Both the position numbers and the translations under genes were made by a program. A DNA stretch of 64,000 nt. It comes from Micractinium sp. NFX-FRZ (taxonomy: Eukaryota; Chlorophyta; Trebouxiophyceae; Chlorellales; Chlorellaceae). This document shows positions 43,038-54,000 of this stretch, one piece after another. The stretch spans positions 1 through 64,000 of the forward strand of contig JAPTJF010000029.1 in NCBI GenBank assembly GCA_029339195.1, given 5' to 3'. The first letter of the stretch is position 1, and each line of letters opens with the position of its first letter. Below the pieces are notes generated by a model. That model made no database searches, was not told the origin of the DNA, and saw only the letters and a list, made by a program, of their open reading frames with translations.

Positions 43038-44709
43038 TTATAGCCCCCCGACTTCGTCCCTCCGCTCCCGCCGCCGCCGCTTCTCCTTCTTCTTCTTCTT
43101 CTTTTCTTTCTTCTTCTTCTCATCCTTCTTCCTCTTCTTGTGCCGCCGCCGCTCCGCACTGCTGCCGCTGTCACTGCTGTGATCGCTGTCGCTGCTTCCA
43201 CCGCTGCCGCTGCTGCCGCCATCGCTGGGGTGCCGCCGTTTCTTCTTCTCCTCCCTCCGCTGCTTCTTCCGTCCCTGCAGAGACTCTGCCAGGGCCACCA
43301 GCTTCCGCTCCTCCTCCTCCTGCGCCTCTAGCCGCCGCTGCTGCTGCTGCCGCAGCCACTCTGCTCGATCAGGCCCCAGCTGCTGGCGCCACACCACCGC
43401 CACATCCTCATTTTCTAGCTCCCACCCGGCTGCCTCCTCGGCGGGCAGGTACGGGCCTGCCACATCCACACGAGAGCCGACGCCGCCCCGCCCCCTGCAG
43501 GCACAACAGGCAGGGGCAGGAACATGCATGCGGAGTTTATCCGATGTTTGGTGGGCAGCACGCAGGGGAATCTGCAGCACTTGGCTGGCTCTGGGGGGTG
43601 CCATAGGCATGCAGGCAGGCAGGGTGAGGGCAGGGCAAGGCAGGGCAGGCAGGCAGGAAGGCAAGTGGGCGCTGCGGTGTGCCAGCATGCACTGAGGGCT
43701 GCACTGGAGGCGCTGCTGCCAAAGCACCTGCACAGCACTTGCATTGATTGCCTGCCACTTGCCTGTGCCCAACCACCCAGCCACCCACCTGCTGCGTTTC
43801 TGAGCAATCATCGCTGCGATAGCGTCGTCACTCAGATCACCATCTGGGCTGCCTTCCTTGTCAGCAGCTGCTGCTGCTGCTGTGCCTGCTGGGGCGCCAG
43901 GGGCGGCTGCCACACCGGCGCGCCCATGCTCCTGATACTCCTGCTCACTGCTCCTGCTTCTGCTGCTTCTGCTTCTGCTTCTGCTTCTGCTGCAGTCGCG
44001 GAGGCGGCTACGCCCCCGCTTGCTGCCAGCCAACTGCCGCCCGCCCTCTCCGCTGCCGGCGCTTGCGCTGCGTCGCCGGCGTTCTCCGCTGCTGCCGTCC
44101 CTGGTGCTGCTTCGCGGGCCCTGGCCATGTGCGCGATCCCTGCTGCGGCTGCGGCTGCGGCTGCGGCTGCGGCTTCGAGAGCTGCTGCGTTGCCTGCTGT
44201 GCTGCTCCCCGCCCCGCCCTCGCCCTTGCCTCGCCGCCTGCCGCTGCTGCTCCTGCTCCTCCTCGCGCTGCCGCCGCTGCTGGTACCGCTCCCACATCTC
44301 CTCTTCCTGCGCCCTCCGGTTGTGTGCCTGAACACCTTGTATTGTGCTGATCAGGAACCGCTCATTGGGCCGCCCCCGCTGCACCGGCCGCCCCAGCCAG
44401 GCTGTCACGCCCTGGCCTGCAGCAGGCAGCACAGCAGGCAGCACAACAGGCAGCGCAGCAGAGCACAGTGAGTTGGGCGGGTGGGGCAATCAGTAATGAA
44501 GCAGAAGGGTGCATGCTGGCAAACAGCCTGGCCGTGCAGCGGAGATGACACTTAGGCTTGCCCCACCAACCTGCCTGCCTGCCTGCCTGCTGCCTGCATG
44601 CACCGGCACCACCGCCCGGCCGACGGCCCCCACCTTCCGCCTTCTCCCTCAGCTGCTCCATATCCCTCTGAATCAGCGCCGCCAGCTTCTGGCGCGTGCT
44701 CATGTCCAT
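43038..44709 (-). CDS. Arg/Ser-rich, probably splicing-associated protein
   Basis: Exons on the minus strand: 44709-44634, 44416-43789 and 43494-43038, giving 386 residues from the first in-frame ATG (MDMSTRQKLAALIQRDMEQL). A conserved-looking N-terminal block (GVTAWLGRPVQ, then RPNERFLISTIQGVQAHNR) resembles uncharacterised plant proteins. An RS-dipeptide region follows, then DGDLSDDAIAAMIAQKRSR, a segment GPYLPAEEAAGWELENEDVA, a Gln/Glu/Arg coiled-coil stretch, and a C-terminal Ser/Asp then Lys-rich tail. RS repeats and the basic tail suggest nuclear speckle or spliceosome association; no RRM is present. The coding sequence probably extends upstream: in-frame codons EVVK precede the ATG after an acceptor, and 44961-44882 reads as an exon (KGEQERRLLASPSLAKQL). 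The join is not resolved. Confidence 0.75.
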
Positions 44710-45626
44710 CTTGACGACCTCCCTGCAAGCGACGGTGAACTCAGCGTGGTGTCCATGGCAATGCAGCAGCAGCGGTGCTGGCAGTGGTGGCGGCGGCGGC
44801 GGCGGCAGCAGTGGCGGTCACGCCGGCCGCTCGCGGCGCTGGCCAGGGTTCCTGGCAGGGCAGCGCACCTAGCGCGTCTACCTCCGCCAGCAAAGAACAA
44901 AGTTGTTTTGCGAGTGACGGGCTGGCCAGCAATCTGCGCTCCTGCTCGCCTTTAGGAGCAGCTAAACAGAACGATAGGAAGGTGCGGAACACCGTGGCGG
45001 TCGAAACACAACTTGAGCCTCTGGCAAAGGCACAAGTCCCGCAGCAGGGCACGCCGCAGCACAGCAACACAGCAGGGGCGAGCGGCTGCTGCATGACATC
45101 TGCTAATCTTCTGTTGGTTGACTGTCCTTCCAGCCCAGACATAAACGTAAGAAAAGCACCACGTTGCACTCCCTGCACAGACCGATGTCTGGCCTCCTGC
45201 CTGCCCTGAGGCGTCTTGTGGTTACAAATGGTACGACAGTGCTGTTTCACCGGAAGGGATGGCAGTGGGCAAGCACAGAGTGACTGGCCTGACTTGAGGC
45301 GGGGCATGGGTTGCAGGAAACAAAGAAAAAGCGGGGAAGAGGAGGCTGTGGAGGCAGCTGTGGGCAGGGCAGCACCGCGCTGCGCTCGCTCCTGCTTCCG
45401 CTGCATGCGAGGTACGGGCGCGAAGGGCCGCTACGGGAGGCGTCGGTCGGCATTACAAGCCGAGCCATCGAATCTACTGAGCTTTTGAAGTAGGTTGCAC
45501 TGCTGCTGCTGCTGCTGCCACTATGCAGCCATAGCGGCACGGTCAACAGCAGCGCTTTCAGCGGGTGGCCAGAGCGGCGTGGGCAGCGCGGCACACGACC
45601 ACGTGCTCACGCAGCTCGGGCAGCGC
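44710..45626. other. Region between RS-rich gene and RanBP2-zinc-finger gene
   Basis: About 900 bp, both neighbours on the minus strand. It holds a probable extra 5' exon of the RS-rich gene (44961-44882, acceptor CTGTTTAG). A possible first exon around 45155-45080 starts MSGLEGQSTNRRLADVMQQ. The rest is presumably promoter and the 3' UTR of the upstream gene. Confidence 0.4.
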
Positions 45627-47680
45627 TCAGTCGCGCGGGGCGCTGCACTTGAAGCACTGCCCGCGGCTGGCAAAGTTGTGGGTGTTGCAGTCCTTGCAGT
45701 ACCAGTCACCCTCCCGGAAGGAGGGGGCGGGCCTGCAGGCAGGGGTTCAAGATGGGGAAGGTTGGGGCAGCAAGAGAGGAGGCAAAGGAGAACTCCGAAG
45801 GGTGGGCAAGCGCACTTAGTGAAGCTACCTGGATGTGCCCTGACGCGGATGTGGAAGGAGAGCAGCACCCACGAGCTGGCAGCAAAGGCTCCTAATAAAG
45901 CGTGCCTCATGCACACACTTCCCTTCCCTCAAAGAACCAGCCATCCAACACACCTGGGGGCGCCGCCGTAGCCGCCGCCGGCACCGCCAGCGCCGCCTCC
46001 ACCGTAGCCACCGCCGCCGTAGCCGCCGCCGCCACCACCGTAGCCACCGCCACCGTAGCCACCGCCGCCGTAGCCGCCATAGCCACCGCTGGCGTCGTAG
46101 CCACCCTGCGCGGCAGCCTAGGACAGTCAAAGAGCGGGTGAGTGGGCAGAGAACAGGCCAGCACAGCTTTATGTGTCACAGGTTCCTTGCAAAGATACTG
46201 ATTGCCAGCACACGCGCAAGCTGCCCACCTGGCCGTAGCCGGCCTGGCCGTAGCTGGCGGCGTCGTAGCCACCGTAGCCACCCTGGGCACCGTAGCTGCT
46301 CTGGCCGTAGCTACCGCGGTCGTAGCCGCCGTAGCCACCGCCACCGCCGCTGTAGCCACCGCCGCCGTAGCCACCGCCGCCGCCACCGCGGGTGCCGTCA
46401 CGGCCGGAGCCTGCAAGGGGGGAGTGAGGGCAGACAGCACGGTTAGGTGGGAGGCGTGTCGGCGAGGGCAGCGAGCCAGAATGCACACAGCCAGAAAGCA
46501 GACAGAGGGCACAGAACAGGGGTAGGGAGGCACAGCCCCGTGTGAGGGCGGCACCGAAGCCAGAGTGAGCAAGGCGGGTGCACACCACCACCACCCGCCC
46601 TTCCTGTTGAAACTCACCGCACTTGAAGCAGCGGTCGCGGGAGGCAAAGTTGTGGAAGCGGCAGCCGGGGCATTCCCAGTCGCCCTGGCGCCAGGCCTGC
46701 TCCTGGCGGGGCGGGCGGGCGTAGTCGCCGCCGGGGGCGCCGTCGTAGCGGCGTGCCTCGTCATCACGGCCCCTGCACGCAGGGAGGAGGTGTGGAGTGG
46801 AAGTTGATGGGTGAGTGGGGGGCAGGGCATGAGAGAGCAGGCAGGCGCGAGGGGAGGGAGAGGACGCAGGCTGGCGGGTGCGAGGGAGAGGCCGGAAGGT
46901 GGGATGCAATGCAAGGGGGCAGGGGAGCAGGAGGGGAGCGGCGGCGCAGGGCAGGGCTGGGGGCCCAGGCAGCGCGCAGGCGGCAGCCAGCGCAGGCGGA
47001 ACTCAAGGCTACAACCCAAGCGGCGCAGTGCAGGCGGCGCGAGGCGGCCCGGCAGCCCAACCCAGCGCACCGGCTGCGGGAGCGGGAGCGGGAGCGCCGG
47101 TCGCGGCTCCTGCTGCGAGAGCGGGAGCGCCTGTCGCGAGACCGGCTCCTGCTGCGCGCGCGGTCACGGTCGTCAGCGCCATCGACGGGCGCCGCCTCGG
47201 CCGCCGCCTCTGGCTCCGCCTCAGCGGGTGCCGCCTCCTCGCTTGCGGGTGCTGCCTCCGCCGCCACGGGGGCCTCCTCCGCCAACCTGTGCCACACCAC
47301 TCCCACACAAAATCACTGCGCCGTGCCGGCCAGGCCAACTGGGCTACGGTGCCGGATCATGCACCCCCCAGGCTGCGTGCGCCCTGCCCCCAAACCCCCC
47401 AGGCCGCCGCGGCGCCGCGGCTGTGGCTGGCGCCGGAGAGGGGGCGGAGAGGTGGGCGGCGCCGCCGCATGCAGGGCGGCGGCGGCCAGGCCTGCCGCAG
47501 GGAGCGCAGAGGCCGGTGATGTGAGCGGCAGCCGGTGTGGGGCCTCCCGCTTCGCGCTCCGGCCCACCTCCAGCCTCCGGCCGCCATCACGCCTCGTCCA
47601 GGGCCGCGCCGCCGCCATCGCCCGCTGCGCCGTACCCCAGCACCCCCTGCTCACCTGGCTTGCTCCTGCTCGTCGGCCAT
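45627..47680 (-). CDS. RNA-binding-type protein with two RanBP2 zinc fingers, RS and GGY repeats
   Basis: Exons on the minus strand: 47680-47655, 47286-47071, 46772-46618, 46410-46229, 46117-45954 and 45732-45627, giving 282 residues. An acidic Ala/Glu N-terminus is followed by an RS region (about 50-80), a RanBP2-type zinc finger at 112-132 (DWECPGCRFHNFASRDRCFK plus C), a Gly/Tyr-rich prion-like segment (GGYGG, SYGQ repeats, about 133-247), and a second zinc finger at 257-277 (DWYCKDCNTHNFASRGQCFK plus C). Both fingers match W-x-C-x2-C-x3-N-x6-C-x2-C, the class that binds single-stranded RNA or ubiquitin. The layout resembles plant TAF15/ZnF-RanBP2 proteins and the FUS/EWS group but has no RRM. 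A role in mRNA processing or condensates is inferred. The gene is divergent from acetyl-CoA synthetase. Confidence 0.88.
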
Positions 47681-48045
47681 CACGCTGTTGCAGCTGTGAT
47701 CAGGCCCGGGTCCTTGGGTGTCTGGTGTTTGCGTGGGCAACAGGGGCTGGGCAGGTGGTCGGGCGTGCGGTGAGGGCAAGCTGAGAGGCTGGCAAGGGGC
47801 GACGAGCGTCTGCCCCAGCAGGCTGCTGTGCTTTGCTGTGCATGCTGTGGCCTGCTGCACTTTTGGTTATGCTCTCCTCACTCGTAAACCCACATCTGGT
47901 GCGCCCACTCGCCCTCTTGTTCTCTTCATTTTTTGCACCTTTCTTGATCTGGTGGTCATTCTGCTCGACAGCAGCGGGTTCTTTTCAGCCCGCGCCTCCC
48001 GCTCTCTCCGACGCTCAGCAGGGCCCGAGACTCGCTTGCAAGACC
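47681..48045. promoter_or_regulatory. Divergent promoter region, zinc-finger gene (-) / acetyl-CoA synthetase (+)
   Basis: 365 bp between opposed start codons, with a less GC-rich T-rich stretch at about 47850-47970. It should contain both promoters. No specific element recognised. Confidence 0.5.
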
Positions 48046-51000
48046 ATGCAGTGCACACGGCAGCCGTCATCCTGCACCGCAAGTGAGGGCAAGGGGCACT
48101 GTGCCCGAAAGGGGACTTGCGGCATTAGGCATCCCACCCACTTGGGGCTGCGAACAGTCTCTCGGCACCTGATTGCCCCTCCCCGCGGTCTCCCGTCACC
48201 TGACCGATCGCCACCCTCCTCACTGGCACTTGCCGCCTGCAGCGGCGTCCGTGGTGCCGGTCAGCCGCCATGTCGCTGCCAACCCCCTGCGCCAGCGGCA
48301 CGCCGCTCAGCGCGGCGCTGCGCCCGCTGGCCGCCGCGGCCTGGTGACCAAGGCGATCAAGGTGAGCAGGGCGGGCCAAGTGTGTTGCACGCCACACGGC
48401 CACGCTGGCAGCTTTGGGTTCCGCTTGGTGTGCTGTTGTATCGACGGCAGTGTCTGGCTAGTGCGGCGTGCAGGCGAGGAGGCCGCCTGTGTGCCCCATC
48501 TCATGGCTCCGCGCTCACCCAATTTGCCCCCTGACCCACACCTCGCCACTCACCCTGCTCCCTCCCCACCCGACTCCCAACCACCCCTCGTGCCCCTTCC
48601 CACCTTCCTTCTCTTCCCCAAACCTTTTGGTTGCCAACCATGCCAAAATGCCCGTCAGTGCATCGCCACCCCGCCTCACCCGCACTGCTCCCTACCAAAT
48701 GTACTTTTCTTGCTTCAACCTCAGCCCAGCCACCCACCCACCCCTCGCTCCCCACCCACCTTCTCCTCAACACGCCGCAGGTCGCCGACCACACGGAGGC
48801 GCGCCAGTACATTGACACCCGCCACCACGCGCACATCCACAACCACCGCGAGTACGACGAGATGTACCAGCGCTCCATCCAGGCAAGGCTCGGCTCACCT
48901 GGCTGCCCTGGCTGCAGCACACATTCATGCCTCCCCTGGCTGCAGCACGCCTGCAGCACAGATCCAGCTGCCATGGACTGCTCTTGGAACTGTGTGCAAC
49001 ACCCCAACACACGCTCAATCACACGACCCCATGGGGAGAAGACATCGATGCTGCTGCTGCACTCTGACCCGTGGCTTCAGCATCAATCATGCATCGTGGT
49101 CTGGCCCCGTAGGGGTGCCACTCCGAGCACTGAGCATCCGCACCCTCAATGCAACTTCTGTGCCCCCCTTCTGTGCAGGACCCCAACGGTTTCTGGCGCG
49201 ACATCGCGATGGACAACTTCCACTGGGAGACCCCCATCCCCGAGGAGCACCACTCCTACAACTTTGACGTCAAGAAGGTGCGCTGCGCATGCCCTGCTGT
49301 GCGCGCCATGCTGCACGCTGTGCTGTGCCGAATGCCGTGCGCACCAGGCATGCCGTGTGCAGTGTACACCGGGCAGCCAACCCCCCGTTCAGTTTCTTTC
49401 CTCACGTCCCCACCCACGCCCCTGTTCATTTGCCCCTTCCCCACCCCCGCAGGGCCCCATCTATTCCAAGTGGTTTGAGGGCGGCCGCACCAACATTGCC
49501 TACAACTGCCTGGACCGGCACGTGAAGGAGGGGCACGGCGCCCAGCCCTGCTTCCTGTTTGAGGGCAACGATGTGGGGCGGGACGGCGTGATGACGTACG
49601 AGGAGGTGCTCAAGGTGAGGTGACTGGCAGAATTGTGGCAACCGGCTTGGGAATTGGTGCGAGGTGATGGTTGGGGGTGAACGAGCCGGGCGGCATGGTG
49701 TTGGCACCTGTGAGGGGGCGCTCGAGGTGAAAACAAGGTGGTCTGTTGAAGGGGCGTGCGCTGAGGCATGAGATGGGACTGGTTGAACGCAATGGCCCGG
49801 GACAGGATGGCGTCACGACCCATAGGAGCGCGGTTCAAGGTCAGCAGTTTGTATGCACGCAAAGGGGCGGGGCGAGGTGAACCCTCAGAGCGGTGCCTGG
49901 TGCGGGGTGGGACTGAGGGATGGGCGAGAGGCGTGGGCGGAGTGGTGGTGGTAGGACTAGGCATGATGTGCAGCGCCCTAGTCACTAACTCACCCTCACT
50001 ACCCACCAGCACTGCTCACCCGCTCCCTGCCGTGCCCTGCTCCCTGCCTCCTCTCCACGCCCCCCGCAGGAGGTGTGCCGTGTGTCCAACTGGCTGCGCT
50101 CTGTGGGCGTCAAGAAGGGCGACTCTGTGGCTATCTACATGCCCATGGTCTGCGAGGTGAGCCTGAATTAAGTGAAGTTCTTCTTCGTAGTGAAGTTCTT
50201 GAATCGTTGATGTTCTAGACCGGTTCAGATGATGAATCAGGCGATAGATGGAAAGTGGCAAGTTGGACGGAGCCACTCTGGCCGCTTCCTGCGCTGCTAA
50301 CGTGCCAGTTCCCCCGGGCATTTTCCAAGCAGCCGCCTTGCCCCCACCAGCACTGCTGCAAGAGTGCTTGCTCCCCTTTGTGCCTCCTCCTGCACACACC
50401 CCACCTCCCAACACCTCCACCCCCGCAGCTGCCCATCGCCATGCTGGCGTGCGCGCGCATCGGCGCCATCCACTCCGTCGTCTTTGGCGGCTTCTCCTCT
50501 GACGCCCTGGCCTCCCGCATCGAGGACTGCAAGGCCCGCGTGCTCATCACCTGCAACGGTAATGAGCTGACCGCGGCTGTGCTGTACTAAGCGGCCTCCG
50601 GCTGGCTGGCTGGCCGGCTATGAGGCGCGGTGACGAGCAGCGGCCCTGCGCACTGTGCAATCTGCACCTTGTGCTGCTGCCAGCGCCGGCTTTGCGCTGC
50701 GCCTGTGCAGTATGTGTCTCATGTTGTGCTCACCCCGTCCTCCGCCGCCCCTCCGCTGCTGCCCTCCAACACCACCGCTGCAGCCGTGAAGCGCGGCACC
50801 AAGTCGATCAACCTGAAGAAGATTGCCGACCAGGGGTGCGACATCGCCAAGGACCAGGGCTTCAACGTGAGGAGGCGGGGGCGGGGGCAAGGGATGCGTG
50901 CGCAGGGGCGGGGCTGCCTGCCGCCGCTGGTCCTGGCCTGCTCATGACCACCACCACTCCGTCAGCACCAGCAGACTGTACTGGTACTAAACTACACGAA

Positions 51001-54000
51001 CTGGTCACATGCTGCGTCCTAACGTCCATGTGGAGCACTGCCTGGTGTACGCCAAGGGCCCCGACCTCCCACACCAGCTTGTTATCAGCAATCAACATAA
51101 CACTCGTTCCATGTGAATCTTTGGAACGTGCAGGTGGAGCACTGCCTGGTGTACGCCAACGACAATGCCACCAGCAAGGAGGAGACCAACATGGTGGCGG
51201 GGCGCGACATCTTCTGGGACGACGCCATCCCCCAGCAGGCCGACACCGCCGGTGAGCGCGCGCACGGGGCAAGGGCAGCCTGGGTGGGCGGTCTGGGACA
51301 AAGTGCGGGGGCAGGAGCAGTGGGTTGGGATGCCACAGCAGGCCGACACTGCCGGTAAGCGCGGGGGGAGGCGCAGCCTGGGCAGCGTCTGGGGCCATGG
51401 GCAGGGGCAGTGGGGCAGGCCGCCGCCCCCCAGCCGCCAATGCGGGTGAGTGTATTACCGGCTGTGTGTTTGGGAGGCAGAGCGTGTGTCCGCCCAACAG
51501 AGCGCAGCCCGGGGGCGCAGCATGCCCTGCGTGCCGCTTGCCTGCCTGCCGCTGACACTCCACGCTCTTGCTTGAACCTTTCCCCCCCGCAGAGGTCGAG
51601 TGGATGGACAGCGAGGATGTGCTGTTCTTCCTGTACACCTCTGGCTCCACCGGCAAGCCCAAGGGCGTGGTGCACACCACCGGTGAGGGCGCTGCGCCGC
51701 GCTGCGCTCCCCGCACAAGTTGCTCATCCCTGCTCAGGCAGCCCGCACGCCACTGCGCGTGCCTAGCTCACATGGTAGCAGGATAGACTGCTGGCCGCCA
51801 CCTGCAAGGAACCCTTGCCATGCACAGCCTGTCACCCTCACCTGGATGTCTTCTCAATTCACATACACCTGCAGGCGGCTTCATGGTGTACGCTGCCACC
51901 ACTTGCAAGTACACCTTTGCCATGCAGCCCGGCGATGTCTACTGGTGCACCGCCGACTGCGGCTGGATCACCGGTGAGTGGGGGGTGGGGGCGAGATGAC
52001 GCAGCCAGGCGGCAGCATGGGGAGTCTGGGCGTGTGGGAGGCGAGTCGGGAAGTATCAGGGGATTCTGGCAAGGCGAGGCTAGCTGGCGGGCGGGCGGCG
52101 GGTGCGCCCACCCTCCTGCCGTCTTGTGAGCGTCCCCCGGCCTCCTCCTCCCGTAACCGCTGTGGCACCTACGATCCTGACCTCTTGCAGGCCACTCCTA
52201 CCTGGCCTACGGCCCGCTGCTGAACCGCGCCACCCAGGTGGTGTTCGAGGGTGTGCCCACCCACCCGGACGCCGGCCGCTGCTGGGAGGTCATAGACAAG
52301 TGAGTGGGTCTGCCTGCCGCCTCAGCTAGTCTGGTCTAGCCTTCACGGCATTCCAGCGCGAGGCATGCACAGCCGGGCGGCTGTTGGGCTTTATTGGGTC
52401 TGCCTGCCGCCTCAGCTGGCCTGCAAGAAACCCCATGCATTTCAGTGTGTTGAATGCCCAAGTCAACCTGCCTGGCGGCCTCTGCCCTTCCTGGCGCCCA
52501 CCGCACCCTGCACCCCTGCTGTCTTTGCACACCCGTGCTCCCCCCTCACCCCTCCCCACTCCTGCTTCGCCCCCGTCCCTTTGATGTTTTCTTTTTACCT
52601 CCCCCTCCCCTGCAGGTACCAGGTGAAGCAGTTCTACACCGCCCCCACCGCCATCCGCTCCCTCATGCGCTCCGGAGAGGAGTGGGTGAAGAAGTACAAG
52701 TGAGTGGCGCGGGGGCGGGAGTTCACGAAACAGCAGTGCGTGCTGCTTGGGGTGACAGAGCGGCACTTCCGCTGAGGGTGCAGGCCCGCAGTTCAGCGCC
52801 CTTGAGACGCCACAGAGCAGCAGTTGTGTTGGGGAGCGTTTGGCTGCGTGCGCTTGCCCTCTCCCAACGCTACGCTGCTCCGCTAGGCCCACCCTGGCGT
52901 GCCGCTCACCCTGCCCCCGCCCATCCCCGCCTCCCACCCACCCACTTGGAGCTGCAGCCGCTCCTCCCTGCGCGTGCTGGGCTCCGTTGGTGAGCCCATC
53001 AACCCCGAGGCCTGGCGCTGGTACCACGAGGTGCGCTGCGCGGAAAGAGAAGAGGGGGGCACATGAGCAAGGACAGTGGCAGCGATGTTGATCGGAGTAG
53101 AGGAGAGGAGCCAGGAGGAGCCGGTGCCTTGGTCCATCGCTCTGCTGCGCTGCGGCCCGAGGCTGCTCCTTGCCTGGCACCTTGCCTGTGCAGCCCGCCA
53201 GACGCGCACGCCACCCACCCCCGGGCTGCCCTGTTTGGCAGCCACCCTTTCTTCCCTCTCACGAGAGCTGAGCTGGCGCTGCGGCAGGCAGGCCGCACCA
53301 AACACCTCCCCATTCTCACCTCTGGAGTCCACACTGCCCATCTCCCATCCGCCTGCAGGTGGTGGGCGATGGCCGCTGCCCCATTGTGGACACGTGGTGG
53401 CAGACCGAGACCGCGGGCCACATGATCACCAACCTGCCCGCCGCATGGCCCGAGAAGCCCGGCAGGTGGGTGTGGTGTGCCCACTCCACTTCTATGCAAT
53501 GTGGTTGCTTGCATTTTCTTTCAAAGGGCCTGTTGGCTGGTGGGTAGAAGCCACCGCAGCTCAACCCTCCCCTTTCTGCTGCTTCCGTGCCACGCCTGCC
53601 AGCGTGGTTGTGCTCCTGCCCCAGCAGCTTCCGGCACACGGGTCTCTTTCTTCCTCCTGTGTGGGCCCTTGTGTGCTCCCATGCCTTCCAGCACAGCCCT
53701 GCGCCACCCTACATTGTGAATGCATGCAGCGCGCAACATGGCGCATGTCGCTGCCTGCCGCCTCTGATGATTCTCAAAGCCCTGCCGCTCCTTGCCTGCC
53801 CCCTCATAACAAACCCCTTCCCTCTTCCTCCCCTGCAGCGCCTCCCTGCCCTGCTTTGGCGTGAAGCCCGTGATTGTGGACGAGAAGGGCAACGAGCTCG
53901 AGGGTGAGGCACTGGTTGGGGAGAGGAAGGGGAGGGAAGAGGATTGGAGGGTAGGGTAGGGGAGGAAGGGGCAGATGTGAGAGGTCGGTTCCCGATCCCG

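Noticed and set aside
43944..44200. CGG/CTGCGGCTGCGG runs resembling a CRISPR-like or satellite array
   Set aside because: They are the complement of RS-dipeptide codons in the RS-rich protein; coding explains them.
45907..47070. Minus-strand single open frame of 387 codons in the zinc-finger gene region
   Set aside because: It is a different frame from the spliced zinc-finger exons, and its Thr/Ala-Val repeats are the frame-shifted reading of GGY repeats.
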